Assembly (NCBI GenBank): GCA_022826155.1
Contig: JAJDVL010000004.1
Span: forward strand, 56,462-120,461
Direction of reading: 5' to 3'
DNA length: 64,000 bases
Source: Prochlorococcaceae cyanobacterium jk18x22bins.40
GTDB lineage: Bacteria > Cyanobacteriota > Cyanobacteriia > PCC-6307 > Cyanobiaceae
In this document: positions 1 through 8,866 of the stretch, piece by piece
How the letters are laid out: every line of letters starts with the position of its first letter
Position numbering within the stretch: the first letter of the stretch is position 1
Program-made: the position numbers and the translations under genes
The notes under the pieces: generated by a model
What the model saw: the letters and a program-made list of their open reading frames with translations, nothing else
What the model was told of the DNA's origin: nothing
The model's database searches: none

Positions 1-116
1 ATGAAGCGGGCCACGCTTGCTGGCGTCATGAACTGGCCAAATTCGGCCTTGCGCTTCCGCGTGATGGTGAACGCCTTCTCCCGGTGCATGACGCCTGCAA
101 TGTCGAGTTGGAGCAT
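1..116 (-). CDS. N-terminal fragment of an Eco57I-like DNA adenine methyltransferase (runs off window)
   Basis: Read on the minus strand from the ATG at 116, the frame stays open to the window edge, giving about 38 residues. Residues 21-38 read RKAEFGQFMTPASVARFM, close to the (L)GQ(F/Y)xTPxxVAxxM signature at the start of the N6-adenine methyltransferase domain of type II/IIG restriction-modification enzymes. An in-frame TGA directly precedes the ATG, so this is the first possible start. The rest of the gene, with the SAM-binding and NPPY motifs, lies outside the window, so a complete enzyme cannot be claimed. The plus-strand frame at 1-228 is a shadow of this. Confidence 0.6.
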   Translation of the reverse strand, partial: MLQLDIAGVMHREKAFTITRKRKAEFGQFMTPASVARF

Positions 117-209
117 TCAAAGTTCCAGTCGAGGCAACACCATAGTACCTATGTTCTTGCAAGAGGATCGTGCGAGGCGCATTCTAACAGCGAGTGTTTC
201 AGGGCAGGG

Positions 210-281
210 GGACAGGCCAATGGATTAGGTTGCCATAGCCTTTTGGGCATCGTGGGATAGACTAATGGCATTGGCCTGTCC
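210..281. repeat. Inverted repeat with 13-bp perfect arms
   Basis: GGACAGGCCAATG at 210-222 is perfectly complementary to CATTGGCCTGTCC at 269-281. Just inside, ATTAG (224-228) can pair with CTAAT (262-266). It lies between the methyltransferase fragment and the deoxyribosyltransferase gene. It could be a structured RNA, a bidirectional terminator or the remains of a small mobile element. Neither arm is followed by a clear T-run. Confidence 0.45.
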
Positions 282-355
282 GGCATCACGAACTTGTCTC
301 TCCAATGGACAGCCTATAGCCTCACATTTTGGTAGTGCTGCAGGAGGAGACAGAC

Positions 356-838
356 ATGGAAAAATCCCTGTACCTCGCCAACCCCTATGGGTTTTCAGCA
401 CAGCAGAAGGCCGGGCCGTTGCGAGAGCTCAAGGCGGCGCTTGAAGCGGTGGGCGCCGTGGTTTGGGAGCCTTTTGAACGCAGCAACTCTGCGGATTTGA
501 GCGCGCCCGGGTGGGCCTATCGGGTGGGCCAGGCGGATCGGCGCGACGTGCGGGATGCAGACGGAATATTTGCAGTGGTGAACGGCTGCCCTCCGGACGA
601 AGGGGTCATGGTGGAGTTGGGCATGGCCATTGCCTGGGGCAAACCCACCTTCTTGTTCCGGGATAATTGCCGTCGCTGCACGGACAGCGAAAGCTACCCG
701 CTGAACCTGATGGTGTTCAGCGGTCTGCCCCGGCAGGGCTGGGAAGATTTCTGGTACGCCTCGGCTGAGGAGATTTCTGCGCCGGGTAAGGCGCTAATGC
801 GCTGGCTGGCTGGGGAGACAGTCCACAGTGCCTGCTGA
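356..838 (+). CDS. Nucleoside 2-deoxyribosyltransferase family protein
   Basis: A 160-residue protein opening with the Rossmann-like YLANPYGFS segment typical of the family, which exchanges or hydrolyses the N-glycosidic bond of deoxyribonucleosides. The segment around residues 71-92 (DADGIFAVVNG, then PPDEGVMVELGMA) matches the conserved Asp region and the catalytic Glu of the ExG motif. The ATG at 356 is chosen because AGGAGG at 342-347 sits 8 nt upstream; an upstream in-frame start at 329 lacks one. It is a cytosolic enzyme, probably in nucleotide salvage. Its position beside a methyltransferase fragment could also suggest a nucleotide-based defence role, but nothing in the sequence requires that. 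Confidence 0.8.
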   Translation: MEKSLYLANPYGFSAQQKAGPLRELKAALEAVGAVVWEPFERSNSADLSAPGWAYRVGQADRRDVRDADGIFAVVNGCPPDEGVMVELGMAIAWGKPTFLFRDNCRRCTDSESYPLNLMVFSGLPRQGWEDFWYASAEEISAPGKALMRWLAGETVHSAC

Positions 839-852
839 AGGTGGGAACGGAA

Positions 853-929
<77 letters not shown>

Positions 930-942
930 ACGCTTTAGTGTA

Positions 943-1374
943 TCAGAGATCAGGATCAAGAGGCAAGTCAGTCCTCTGTAACCGGCGGCGGGCGCGGTTT
1001 TTGCTGTTGAAGTTGCGCAGGAGGCGGCGCACCAGGCGATCCCGGTGCTCCCTGCTGTAGCCCCGTAACCCTTGCTGACGGGCCAGTTGGCGCAGTTGCA
1101 CCATGGTCATGGCCCCCAGCATCAACTCCGGATCCCACTGCCACTGCCGGTTACGGAGCCTCAGACGCTCCCCCTTGGTGATGTCCAGGTTCTCCAGGGC
1201 GGTGTTGGCCAGCCATTCAGGCACCAGCACCAGCACCACCGCCAGCAGGGCATAGAACTCCACCAGACCCTTGGGAAGGGGATGAAGCGGCCGTTGAGGA
1301 TCGTCAAGATCCTCCTGATCATCATCGGGATCAAACACCTCCTGATGGGGATCTTGCGGCGTGCTTCCGTTCAA
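943..1374 (-). CDS. Conserved hypothetical membrane-anchored protein
   Basis: A 143-residue protein not assignable to a named family. The N-terminal 30 residues are rich in Asp and Glu. A hydrophobic stretch at about 37-55 (FYALLAVVLVLVPEWLA) could be one membrane helix. The C-terminal half is strongly basic and contains MTMVQLRQLARQQGLRGYS, which resembles the short helix-extended-helix of SAP/Rho-N-like nucleic acid binding modules; that resemblance is weak. The coding strand is preferred over the overlapping plus-strand frame because its composition is protein-like and it ends 17 nt from the tRNA gene. Confidence 0.6.
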   Translation of the reverse strand: MNGSTPQDPHQEVFDPDDDQEDLDDPQRPLHPLPKGLVEFYALLAVVLVLVPEWLANTALENLDITKGERLRLRNRQWQWDPELMLGAMTMVQLRQLARQQGLRGYSREHRDRLVRRLLRNFNSKNRARRRLQRTDLPLDPDL

Positions 1375-1463
1375 GGATTCGGAAGAGGAGGGATGGCTTC
1401 AGGATGGCACAAATCGGCGCTCCTGGGGAGGTCCCACAGCCCAGGTCCAGGGCTATCCATAAC

Positions 1464-1475
1464 CGTTAGCTAACG
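1464..1475. promoter_or_regulatory. 12-bp perfect palindrome upstream of the arsenical operon
   Basis: CGTTAGCTAACG is its own reverse complement. It lies about 40 bp before the GTG start of the arsenical GAPDH gene, where an operator would sit. An ArsR/SmtB-type repressor would be the natural candidate, but none is encoded in this window. The regulatory role is inference. Confidence 0.35.
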
Positions 1476-1514
1476 TTGACTGCCTACACTGCCCCCGTCC
1501 GCAGGTGTGGGCTG

Positions 1515-2528
1515 GTGAAAGTTGGTATCAACGGCTTTGGCCGCATCGGGCGGCTGGTGTTCCGCGCCCTCCGGGAGCGGGCCGGTATGGAGGTGGTGCA
1601 TCTCAACGAACCCGCTGGTCATGCTGCCGCCATGGGGCATTTGCTGGAATTCGACTCGGTCCATGGCCGCTGGCGGGAAGCCGTCGACGTAGAAGGGGAG
1701 GCCCTGCGCGTTGGCGGGCAACGGATCACCTGCTCCCACAGCGAGGACTACACCGCAGTGGACTGGCGGGGCGCGGGGGTGGAGACGGTGCTGGAGTGCA
1801 GTGGCCGCTTCAGGACGGTGGCCGCACTGGCGCCCTACATCCAGCAATGTGGGATGGAACGGGTGATTGTGGCCTGCCCCGTGAAGGGGGAGGAGGTGCT
1901 CAACGTGGTCTACGGGGTCAACCACCAGCAGATTGACCCCACACGGCACCGGCTACTGACGGCCGCCTCCTGCACCACCAACTGTCTGGCGCCCATGGTG
2001 AAGGTGGTCCATGAAGCCTTCGGCATTGTCCATGGCTCCATGACCACCATCCATAACCTCACCAACACCCAAACACCGGTGGATGGATACCGGGGGGACC
2101 TGCGCCGCTGCCGCGCCGCGGGAGAATCCCTGATCCCCACCACCACGGGCTCCGCCAAGGCCATCGCCATGATCTTCCCCGAGTTGAAGGGCAAGCTCAA
2201 CGGCCATGCCGTGCGGGTTGCATTGCTCAATGCCTCCCTCACGGATGCGGTATTCGAGTTGGCGCGCCCCACCAGCGCCGAGGCGGTGAACGACGCCTTC
2301 CGCCAGGCGGCGGCGGGATCGTTGCAAGGCATCCTGGGCTACGAGGAGCGGCCCCTGGTGTCCGTGGATTACCGACACGACAATCGCTCCTGCATCATCG
2401 ACGGCCCCTCAACCCTGGTGGTGGACGGCACCCACCTGAAGGTGTACGGCTGGTACGACAACGAATGGGGCTACTCCTGCCGCATGGCGGATCTGGCCTG
2501 TGCCGTTGGACGCTTGACAGGGCACTGA
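1515..2528 (+). CDS. ArsJ-associated glyceraldehyde-3-phosphate dehydrogenase
   Basis: A GAPDH-family protein of 337 residues. It begins with the NAD-binding [10 protein letters not shown] loop, carries the catalytic Cys in ASCTTNC (about residue 150) and the C-terminal WYDNEWGYS motif. It lacks the features of the main Calvin-cycle enzyme. It lies 13 bp upstream of arsJ, which identifies it as the partner that uses arsenate with glyceraldehyde-3-phosphate to form 1-arseno-3-phosphoglycerate for export. GTG at 1515 is chosen because it gives the canonical MKVGINGFG start; the frame is open to a TTG at 1476. The function is inferred from the ArsJ pairing. Confidence 0.88.
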   Translation: MKVGINGFGRIGRLVFRALRERAGMEVVHLNEPAGHAAAMGHLLEFDSVHGRWREAVDVEGEALRVGGQRITCSHSEDYTAVDWRGAGVETVLECSGRFRTVAALAPYIQQCGMERVIVACPVKGEEVLNVVYGVNHQQIDPTRHRLLTAASCTTNCLAPMVKVVHEAFGIVHGSMTTIHNLTNTQTPVDGYRGDLRRCRAAGESLIPTTTGSAKAIAMIFPELKGKLNGHAVRVALLNASLTDAVFELARPTSAEAVNDAFRQAAAGSLQGILGYEERPLVSVDYRHDNRSCIIDGPSTLVVDGTHLKVYGWYDNEWGYSCRMADLACAVGRLTGH

Positions 2529-2541
2529 ACAGGAGCCAGTC

Positions 2542-3831
2542 ATGAATCAATCCTTGCGGGCGCCGGGGCACCTGCTGCGCCAATACATGGTGGTGACCGC
2601 CGCCTATTGGGCCTTCACCCTCAGTGACGGCGCCCTGCGCATGTTGGTGATCTTCCACTTCCATGGGCTGGGCTACAGCACCTTGGACATTGCCCTGCTG
2701 TTCATTTTTTATGAGTTCTTCGGGGTGCTCACCAACCTGGCGGGGGGCTGGATCGGGGCCCGCTACGGCTTGCGGCTCACCCTCTGGAGTGGCCTGCTGC
2801 TGCAGGTTGTGGCCTTGCTGATGCTGGTGCCGGTGGCGGAGGGTTGGCCCAAGTTGTTATCGGTGGTCTACGTGATGGCGGCCCAGGCCCTCAGCGGCAT
2901 CGCCAAGGATCTCAGCAAGATGAGCGCCAAGAGCGCCATCAAAACCGTGGTGCCGGTGGAAGCAGGCCAGGAGCAACAAGGGGAGCATCGGTTGTTCCGT
3001 TGGGTGGCCGTCCTGACGGGTTCCAAGAACGCTCTCAAGGGGGTGGGCTTTTTCCTGGGGGGCGCCGCCCTCTTCTGGCTGGGGTTTGCCGGTTCGGTGA
3101 GCGCCATGGCGGTGGGCCTGGTGCTGGCCTGGCTGCTGACCCTGTCGTTGCCGTCGGCCATGGGCAAGATGAAGCAGAAACCGGCCTTCGCGGCCATGTT
3201 CTCCAAATCCCGCGGCATCAACGTGCTGTCGTTGGCCCGGTTTTTCCTGTTTGGCGCCCGGGACGTGTGGTTTGTGGTGGCCCTGCCGGTGTTCCTGGAG
3301 ATGACCATGGACTGGAATTTCTGGCAGGTGGGGGGCTTCATGGGGCTCTGGGTGGTGGGCTACGGCCTGGTTCAGGCCATGGCCCCCAGCCTGCGGCGCC
3401 TCTGGGGGCAACGCCAGGCCCCGGGACCTGGGGCCGTGCAGTTCTGGGCGGCGATACTCATGGTGATTCCCGCCCTGATGGCGGTGGCCCTCTGGCGCAG
3501 CACAGTGCCGGGGACCATGGTTCAGGGCGGCACCGCGGTGATCCTGGGGCTGGCCGTCTTTGGCCTGGTGTTTGCCATGAATTCCTCCATCCACTCCTAC
3601 ATGGTGCTGGCCTATACGGAAGCGGAGGACGTGAGCCTCAACGTGGGCTTCTATTACATGGCCAACGCCGGGGGGCGCCTCCTGGGCACCGTACTGTCCG
3701 GCCTGGTGTTCCAGTTGGCGGGTGGGGGCGCCGGGGGCATGGTGGCGTGCCTGTGGGGTTCGGCCCTGCTGGTGGCTCTCTCCTGCGGTGCCAGCCTCTG
3801 GCTGCCCCGCCCCAGGCCCTCAGCAGCTTAA
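2542..3831 (+). CDS. arsJ: Organoarsenical efflux MFS transporter ArsJ
   Basis: A 429-residue membrane protein with about 12 hydrophobic segments. Diagnostic stretches include YWAFTLSDGALRMLV near residue 18, FYEFFGVLTNLAGGW near 55, and AQALSGIAKDLSKMSAKS near 115, all characteristic of ArsJ rather than other MFS permeases. ArsJ exports 1-arseno-3-phosphoglycerate, which then hydrolyses to arsenate outside, so with the upstream GAPDH it forms an arsenate detoxification route. The genes are 13 bp apart and almost certainly cotranscribed. No arsC or arsR is present here. The very GC-rich codon use matches the core neighbours. Confidence 0.92.
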   Translation: MNQSLRAPGHLLRQYMVVTAAYWAFTLSDGALRMLVIFHFHGLGYSTLDIALLFIFYEFFGVLTNLAGGWIGARYGLRLTLWSGLLLQVVALLMLVPVAEGWPKLLSVVYVMAAQALSGIAKDLSKMSAKSAIKTVVPVEAGQEQQGEHRLFRWVAVLTGSKNALKGVGFFLGGAALFWLGFAGSVSAMAVGLVLAWLLTLSLPSAMGKMKQKPAFAAMFSKSRGINVLSLARFFLFGARDVWFVVALPVFLEMTMDWNFWQVGGFMGLWVVGYGLVQAMAPSLRRLWGQRQAPGPGAVQFWAAILMVIPALMAVALWRSTVPGTMVQGGTAVILGLAVFGLVFAMNSSIHSYMVLAYTEAEDVSLNVGFYYMANAGGRLLGTVLSGLVFQLAGGGAGGMVACLWGSALLVALSCGASLWLPRPRPSAA

Positions 3832-3852
3832 GCTCTGGAGCGATGCTTAATC

Positions 3853-3882
3853 TTGTCAAGCAAAAGCGCTCTATGGTAGAAT
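3853..3882 (+). promoter_or_regulatory. Candidate sigma-70 type promoter for the GntP-like gene
   Basis: TTGTCA at 3853-3858 and TAGAAT at 3877-3882 are separated by 18 bp and resemble -35 and -10 elements. A transcript would start near 3889, only a few bases before the ATG at 3895. Either the mRNA is nearly leaderless or translation starts later, for example at the GTG at 3943. Confidence 0.4.
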
Positions 3883-3894
3883 TTTTTGGGACTG

Positions 3895-5172
3895 ATGTCG
3901 CACAGCGCCGAAACCCTGCAACCCCCTGTTGGACACATTGCCGTGAATTCTCCTGGTAAAGCGCGAAACGTCACTGTTTGGACTCGCTATTGGCCAAAGT
4001 GGCCAATCGTTGTTTGGCTGATTCTTATCACCATTCTGATTGGCATCTTCTCAGGGAAGAGCGCCGACGAAATTATCAGTCTCTTTAATAGAGGGTGGGG
4101 CTATGCTATTGGTGAATTTGCATTAATTCTTATCCCATCGTTTGTGCTGGCTGCTGCCCTCAGCCGACAGCAAATCGGCGTTCCAGAAGTTCTCTCGGTG
4201 GGTCTCTCACCAGCGATGGGTGCCGGCATGATTTGCCCTGATACTGCCTATGCGGCACTATCACCCATGAACAAGCAGCGCAAGCTGTCACTCGCTTTCA
4301 GCGCCTATGCTGGTTTCAAGCTACTTTTCCCCGCCGGGCCACTGATTATTGCAACAAGTCTTGGCGTTACTGATGGCAAGCTGTTGGGGCTTTGCATCTT
4401 AATCTTTTTACCGGTCTGGGTTGCCAGCCTCCTCTATGCTCGCGCCATTGAAGCACGAATTTCCACGGAAGAAACTTCTATTCCTGTAGAAAGTCGTACA
4501 GAAAGCAATGTGAGCCTCAATAGAGGCAAAGGAAGATCCAAGGTTTTCTCCCTGGTTCAGATGTGGCCCCTTGCTCTTCTGGCAATGCTTTTGGCTGCAG
4601 GAATTTTCTTCGATTTCAGCTTCAATTCCTGGATTGACTTTGCCACTAATCCCAAAGGAGCTTTGTTGATAGCAGCAGCAATTGCGTTGTCGATGGTCTC
4701 ACAACGAGAGCGCTCAGCATGTATTGAAAGTGGGATCCGTCAGGCTGCGTCACTTCTATTGATTATCGGAGCTGCCAGTGCTTTCAGCGCCTTTCTAACC
4801 GATATTATTCCGGTCACAGTGCTAATGAGTATTTCCAAGGGTAACTTTATCCTTCTGACCCTTTTCAGCCTGGCAGCAATGTTTAAACTTCTGCAAGGCT
4901 CCAGTATGGCTACCTTTGCAGCCGTTGGACCTGTTGCAGCTCCAATCGTCGCTAATTCCGGCGTCTCGCCCACTTTAGCAGTCATTGCAATTTGTCTTGG
5001 CTCTTTTGTTGCAATTTTACCCAATGACAGTTTCTACTGGCTGGTCCGCAATAATGCACTCACACACCGCTCTCAGATAAAGTCAATCGTAATTCTTGGT
5101 GTCGGATCAGTGTTGCAAGCCATTGTTGGTTTTGCAGCGCTTTTAGGAATCAGCATGATGAGCTTGGCTTAA
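3895..5172 (+). CDS. GntP-like (gluconate/organic acid:H+ symporter) permease
   Basis: A 425-residue polytopic membrane protein with a cytoplasmic N-terminus and around ten or more hydrophobic helices. KLLQGSSMATFAAVGPVAAP near residue 345 and the following PNDSFYW resemble the conserved loops of the GntP gluconate permease family; the substrate cannot be read from sequence. The gene is visibly richer in A and T than its neighbours, has its own candidate promoter, and its last 30 bp overlap the end of mfd on the other strand. These features suggest recent acquisition or insertion. The ATG at 3895 is the first Met; a GTG at 3943 is also possible. Confidence 0.7.
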   Translation: MSHSAETLQPPVGHIAVNSPGKARNVTVWTRYWPKWPIVVWLILITILIGIFSGKSADEIISLFNRGWGYAIGEFALILIPSFVLAAALSRQQIGVPEVLSVGLSPAMGAGMICPDTAYAALSPMNKQRKLSLAFSAYAGFKLLFPAGPLIIATSLGVTDGKLLGLCILIFLPVWVASLLYARAIEARISTEETSIPVESRTESNVSLNRGKGRSKVFSLVQMWPLALLAMLLAAGIFFDFSFNSWIDFATNPKGALLIAAAIALSMVSQRERSACIESGIRQAASLLLIIGAASAFSAFLTDIIPVTVLMSISKGNFILLTLFSLAAMFKLLQGSSMATFAAVGPVAAPIVANSGVSPTLAVIAICLGSFVAILPNDSFYWLVRNNALTHRSQIKSIVILGVGSVLQAIVGFAALLGISMMSLA

Positions 5173-8100
5173 GGCGGCAGGACCCTTCTTCTGCTCCAGG
5201 TCCGGAAGCTGGCTGGCCATGGCCTGGAACCACTCCATGATGGTGGTGAGTTGCTGGGGGGCGGGCAGGGATCCCAGACCCCGGGCGACCACCTTGGCCG
5301 TGACCGCCCCGGCCTGGTAGATCAGACGGCCGTGCAGATGCTGGGGCAAGCCCTGGCGCAGACGGCGGAAGGCCGGTTCCTGCAGGGGTGTGTCCAGAAT
5401 GATGTTGGCCTTCTCCGGGCGGATGCGGGAGACGCCACAGCGCTTGGCCAGGAGCTTCAGTTCCATGAGTTGCAGCAGGGTCTGCACCGGAGCAGGCAGG
5501 GGGCCGTAGCGATCACTCCATGCCGCCGCCAACGCCAGCAATTCTTCCGGGCTACGGCAATTGGCGGCGGCGCGGTAGGCGGCCATCTTTTCGTTGCCGT
5601 CGGCAATCCAGACCCCGGGGAGGAAGGCCGGCACCCGCAGATCCACCTGGGTGTCCTCCACTTGGGGGATGTCCTGCCCACGGATTTCCGCCAGGCACTC
5701 CTGGAGCATATCCATGTAAAGGTCAAAGCCGATGGCCTCCATCTGGCCCGATTGCTCCATCCCCAGCAAATTTCCCACCCCACGGATTTCCATGTCCCGC
5801 ATGGCCAACTGGTAACCGCTACCCAACTGGGCAAATTCCTGAATGGCCCGCAGACGGGAGCGGGCCGCGGGGGTGAGCTTTTCTTCATTGGGGTAGAAGA
5901 GCCAGGCGTGGGCCTGCACACCGCTGCGGCCCACCCGTCCCCGCAACTGATAAAGCTGGGCCAGGCCGAAACGATGGGCGTCTTCCACCAGAATGGTGTT
6001 CACCCGGGGGATATCCAGACCGGATTCCACAATGGTGGTGCAGACCAACAGGTCCGCCTCCCCGTCATTAAACGCCAGCATGGTGGCCTCCAACCGGCCT
6101 TCATCCATCTGCCCATGGGCCACCAGCAGCCTCAGGCCAGGGGCCATGCGCTGCAGCTTTGCCGCCACGTCGCCGATGCCCTCCACCCGGGGCACCACGT
6201 AGAAGATCTGCCCGCCCCGGTCCAGCTCCTGGCGCATGGCGCTGCGCACCACTTCGTCGTCCATGGGCAGCAGGTGGGTTTTGATGGGGCGACGCAAGGG
6301 GGGCGGGGTGGTGATGAGGCTCATCTCCCGCATGGAGGACAGGCTCATGTACAGGGTGCGGGGGATGGGGGTGGCGCTGAGGGTGAGCACGTCCACAGCC
6401 TTGCGCAGGGTTTTGAGCTTCTCCTTCTGCTTGACGCCAAACCGCTGCTCCTCGTCCACCACCACCAGCCCCAGGTCCTTGAACACCGTGCCCTTGCCCA
6501 GCAGTTGATGGGTACCCACCACCACGTCCAGGGTGCCGTCCGCCAACTGCCGGAGCAGTTCACGACGTTCCGTGGTCGTGCGGAACCGATTCAGGAGACC
6601 CACCTTGACGGGGTAGGGGGCAAAGCGGTCCCGGATGGTGCGCCAGTGCTGCTGGGCCAGCACCGTGGTGGGGGCCAGCAGGGCGCATTGCTTCCCGTTC
6701 GTAACGCACTTGAAAATGCCCCGCACCGCCACCTCGGTTTTGCCGAACCCCACGTCCCCGCAGACGAGGCGGTCCATGGGGCGCGGCGCCTCCATATCCT
6801 GCTTCATGTCTGCAATGGCTTTGAGTTGGTCCGGGGTGGGGTCATAGGGGAACGACCCTTCCAGATCCGCCTGCCATGGCCCGTCGGTGGCGAAGGCATG
6901 ACCACGGGCTTCGTGGCGCTCGGCATAGAGCTTCACCAAATCCATGGCCACCTTGGCCACCGCCTTGCGGGCCCGTTCCTTGGCTTTTTTCCAGGCGCTG
7001 CCACCCATGCGGTTCAACTGGGGGGGCTGCTCACTGCTGGCCCGATAGCGGCCCAGACTGCCCAGTTGGTCCGCAGCCACCCGTAGCAGGCCGTCGGTGT
7101 ACTGCACCACCAGGTAATCCCGTGGCTCACCACTGAGGCTGAGCTTTTCCAGTTTCAGGAAGCGGCCGATGCCGTGGAGGCGATGCACCACGTGGTCCCC
7201 CGGCTGAAGCTTGTAGGGATCCACCGTGCGACTGGCGGCCCGCTTGCGGCGGCGCACGTAGCCACTGGTGGCCAAGGACTGCTGGCCAAACATCTCCCGG
7301 TCGGTGAGCAGCATCACTTTCCAGGCCGGCAGGGCCACCCCCTCCAGCTCAGCCAACCCTTTGGCCTTCAACACCACGGGCGTGTCTTGAGCCAGCAGTT
7401 GGGCAATGGCAGGGCGGTCCTGGGCGTTGGGCACGAAGCGGGTGACGGCATCGTGCTCCTCCAGCAGGGCCACGGTGCGGGACGGCTGGGCGGAGAGGAG
7501 CCACAGGTGGGTGTGCTGCCGCTGCTGGTCCCGCACCAGCGTGCCCAACTTGCCGAACTGGTTGGGGAGACAGGGCACGGGCCGGGCGCCGAGGGACACG
7601 TGATGGGGATGGTTGTCCGCTGTGTCCAGTTCCGCCAGATCGAACCCCTCCCGGCGATCCACCTGCTCCAGGCACACGGTCATGGGCCAATGCATGGCGC
7701 CCCGCATTAAGGCCGCTGCCGCCGGGTCCATCTCGGCGTGAAGGTCCTCAAGGTGGCTGGCGGCATGGTTCACCCACTGCTGGCCATGGGCCAGACAACT
7801 GCGCCGTTCGTCCACCACCACCAGCCCATGGCCGGGCATGTAGTCCAACAGGGTGGCGGGCTGAGGGAAGGCAGTTCCCAACAGCCGCCGCAACCCTTTG
7901 GGTGTCTCACCGTCCCGCAGGGACGCCAGCGCCTGATCCCCCACCAGGGCCTGTAGCCCTGCCGGGATGGTGGTGGTCCGCAAGGCCTGGGCAATGAGGG
8001 GATCGTAGCCCCTGGGGGTGAGCCAGAGCTGCTCAACGGTGTCCAGGGACCGTTGGCTGGCTGGATCAAACTCCCGCAGTTTCTCCAGATCGTCGCCAAA

Positions 8101-8703
8101 GAACTCCAGTCGCACCGGCAACTCCGCGCTGACAGGATACACGTCCACAATGTCCCCCCGTCGGCTCCAGGTGCCCTCCTGCTCCACGGTGTTGACCCGT
8201 TCGTAGCCCAGTTGACCCAGGCGCCGGGCCAGGGTGGTCAGGTCTGTGGCGTTACCGCGCTCCATGGTGAGGCAACTGGCCTGCAGCACCGCTTTGGGGG
8301 GCAGGTGGGGTTGCAGAGCCCGCTCACTGGCCACCACCACCAACGGCTCCTGCTCCCTCAGCAGTTCCGCAAGCACCTGAAGCTGGCCGTAGGTGATCTC
8401 GCTGGTGGGATCCAGGCCCTCGTAGGGGGTGGCTTCACTGGTGGGATAGAACAAGACCCTGGGCCAGCCCATGGTGTCCAGCAGTGCGGCCCAGCGCCCC
8501 GCTTCCTCGACGGTGGGGGTGATCACCAACAGAGAACGCCCCTGCTGCCGGGCCAGGGCACTGGTGATCAAGGCCCGGGCTACGCGGGCGCCACCACGGA
8601 GACACAGCCGTTGTCCCTGTTGTTGCCCCCGGCGGGTACGCTGCGCCAAGTCAACGGTCAATGCAGCCTGTTGAAGCTGATGCACCAGGGAGCCAAGGGG
8701 CAT
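5143..8703 (-). CDS. mfd: Transcription-repair coupling factor Mfd
   Basis: A 1186-residue protein with full Mfd architecture. The N-terminal UvrB-homology module is followed by an RNA polymerase interaction region beginning near HRLHGIGRFLKLEKL (about residue 525). Next comes a RecG-like helicase with Walker A GDVGFGKTEVA (about 642) and the DEEQRFG box (about 750), then the TRG segment and a C-terminal regulatory domain. It removes RNA polymerase stalled at lesions and recruits UvrA, which is also encoded in this window. ATG 8703 gives the normal start MPLGSLVHQLQQ; the frame extends 17 codons further up. The last 30 bp overlap the permease gene convergently. Confidence 0.97.
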   Translation of the reverse strand: MPLGSLVHQLQQAALTVDLAQRTRRGQQQGQRLCLRGGARVARALITSALARQQGRSLLVITPTVEEAGRWAALLDTMGWPRVLFYPTSEATPYEGLDPTSEITYGQLQVLAELLREQEPLVVVASERALQPHLPPKAVLQASCLTMERGNATDLTTLARRLGQLGYERVNTVEQEGTWSRRGDIVDVYPVSAELPVRLEFFGDDLEKLREFDPASQRSLDTVEQLWLTPRGYDPLIAQALRTTTIPAGLQALVGDQALASLRDGETPKGLRRLLGTAFPQPATLLDYMPGHGLVVVDERRSCLAHGQQWVNHAASHLEDLHAEMDPAAAALMRGAMHWPMTVCLEQVDRREGFDLAELDTADNHPHHVSLGARPVPCLPNQFGKLGTLVRDQQRQHTHLWLLSAQPSRTVALLEEHDAVTRFVPNAQDRPAIAQLLAQDTPVVLKAKGLAELEGVALPAWKVMLLTDREMFGQQSLATSGYVRRRKRAASRTVDPYKLQPGDHVVHRLHGIGRFLKLEKLSLSGEPRDYLVVQYTDGLLRVAADQLGSLGRYRASSEQPPQLNRMGGSAWKKAKERARKAVAKVAMDLVKLYAERHEARGHAFATDGPWQADLEGSFPYDPTPDQLKAIADMKQDMEAPRPMDRLVCGDVGFGKTEVAVRGIFKCVTNGKQCALLAPTTVLAQQHWRTIRDRFAPYPVKVGLLNRFRTTTERRELLRQLADGTLDVVVGTHQLLGKGTVFKDLGLVVVDEEQRFGVKQKEKLKTLRKAVDVLTLSATPIPRTLYMSLSSMREMSLITTPPPLRRPIKTHLLPMDDEVVRSAMRQELDRGGQIFYVVPRVEGIGDVAAKLQRMAPGLRLLVAHGQMDEGRLEATMLAFNDGEADLLVCTTIVESGLDIPRVNTILVEDAHRFGLAQLYQLRGRVGRSGVQAHAWLFYPNEEKLTPAARSRLRAIQEFAQLGSGYQLAMRDMEIRGVGNLLGMEQSGQMEAIGFDLYMDMLQECLAEIRGQDIPQVEDTQVDLRVPAFLPGVWIADGNEKMAAYRAAANCRSPEELLALAAAWSDRYGPLPAPVQTLLQLMELKLLAKRCGVSRIRPEKANIILDTPLQEPAFRRLRQGLPQHLHGRLIYQAGAVTAKVVARGLGSLPAPQQLTTIMEWFQAMASQLPDLEQKKGPAALSQAHHADS

Positions 8704-8786
8704 GGAACGTGGAATTACACAACCGCACCGATTCTGGCAAACCTTCCCGGTCAAGCTCGCAAGGCATAGCCAAGAGGATCTTCCTT

Positions 8787-8866
8787 TAGGAAAAGCTCCC
8801 AGGGACTCGGTGGGAGCTTGTTGTGTCCTCTTGTGCCTCGTGTGAGGAGTGCCGAGTCACCTCATC
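8787..8866 (-). ncRNA. Yfr1-like small RNA candidate
   Basis: On the minus strand 8840-8850 reads ACTCCTCACAC, the exact 11-nt conserved core of the cyanobacterial regulatory RNA Yfr1. CATAAT (the complement of 8871-8876) lies at -10 distance from a start near 8866. A strong hairpin follows downstream: AAGCTCCCA (8819-8811) pairs with TGGGAGCTT (8801-8793) and is followed by more T. This matches the Yfr1 plan of an exposed core before a terminator. It is about 80 nt, longer than the 54-69 nt usually reported, with about 20 nt between core and terminator. Here the core could also pair partly (CTCG/CGAG). It could instead be an mfd leader. Confidence 0.45.
8789..8819 (-). terminator. Hairpin with T-run upstream of mfd
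   Basis: A perfect 9-bp stem (AAGCTCCCA/TGGGAGCTT) with a 9-nt loop, followed on the minus strand by further T residues (TTTTCC across stem end and tail). It would terminate a transcript started near 8866, or attenuate mfd transcription, whose start codon is about 90 bp further on. The same stem is weaker as a plus-strand terminator, with GTTGTG following. Confidence 0.5.

Noticed and set aside
1..228. Plus-strand 75-residue open frame at the left edge
   Set aside because: The opposite strand encodes a recognisable methyltransferase N-terminus (GQFMTPASVARF), so this is its shadow.
5251..7086. 611-codon plus-strand open frame opposite mfd
   Set aside because: It is antisense to a full-length Mfd with every motif intact; long shadow frames are expected in GC-rich DNA, and its product is low-complexity His/Gln/Gly-rich.
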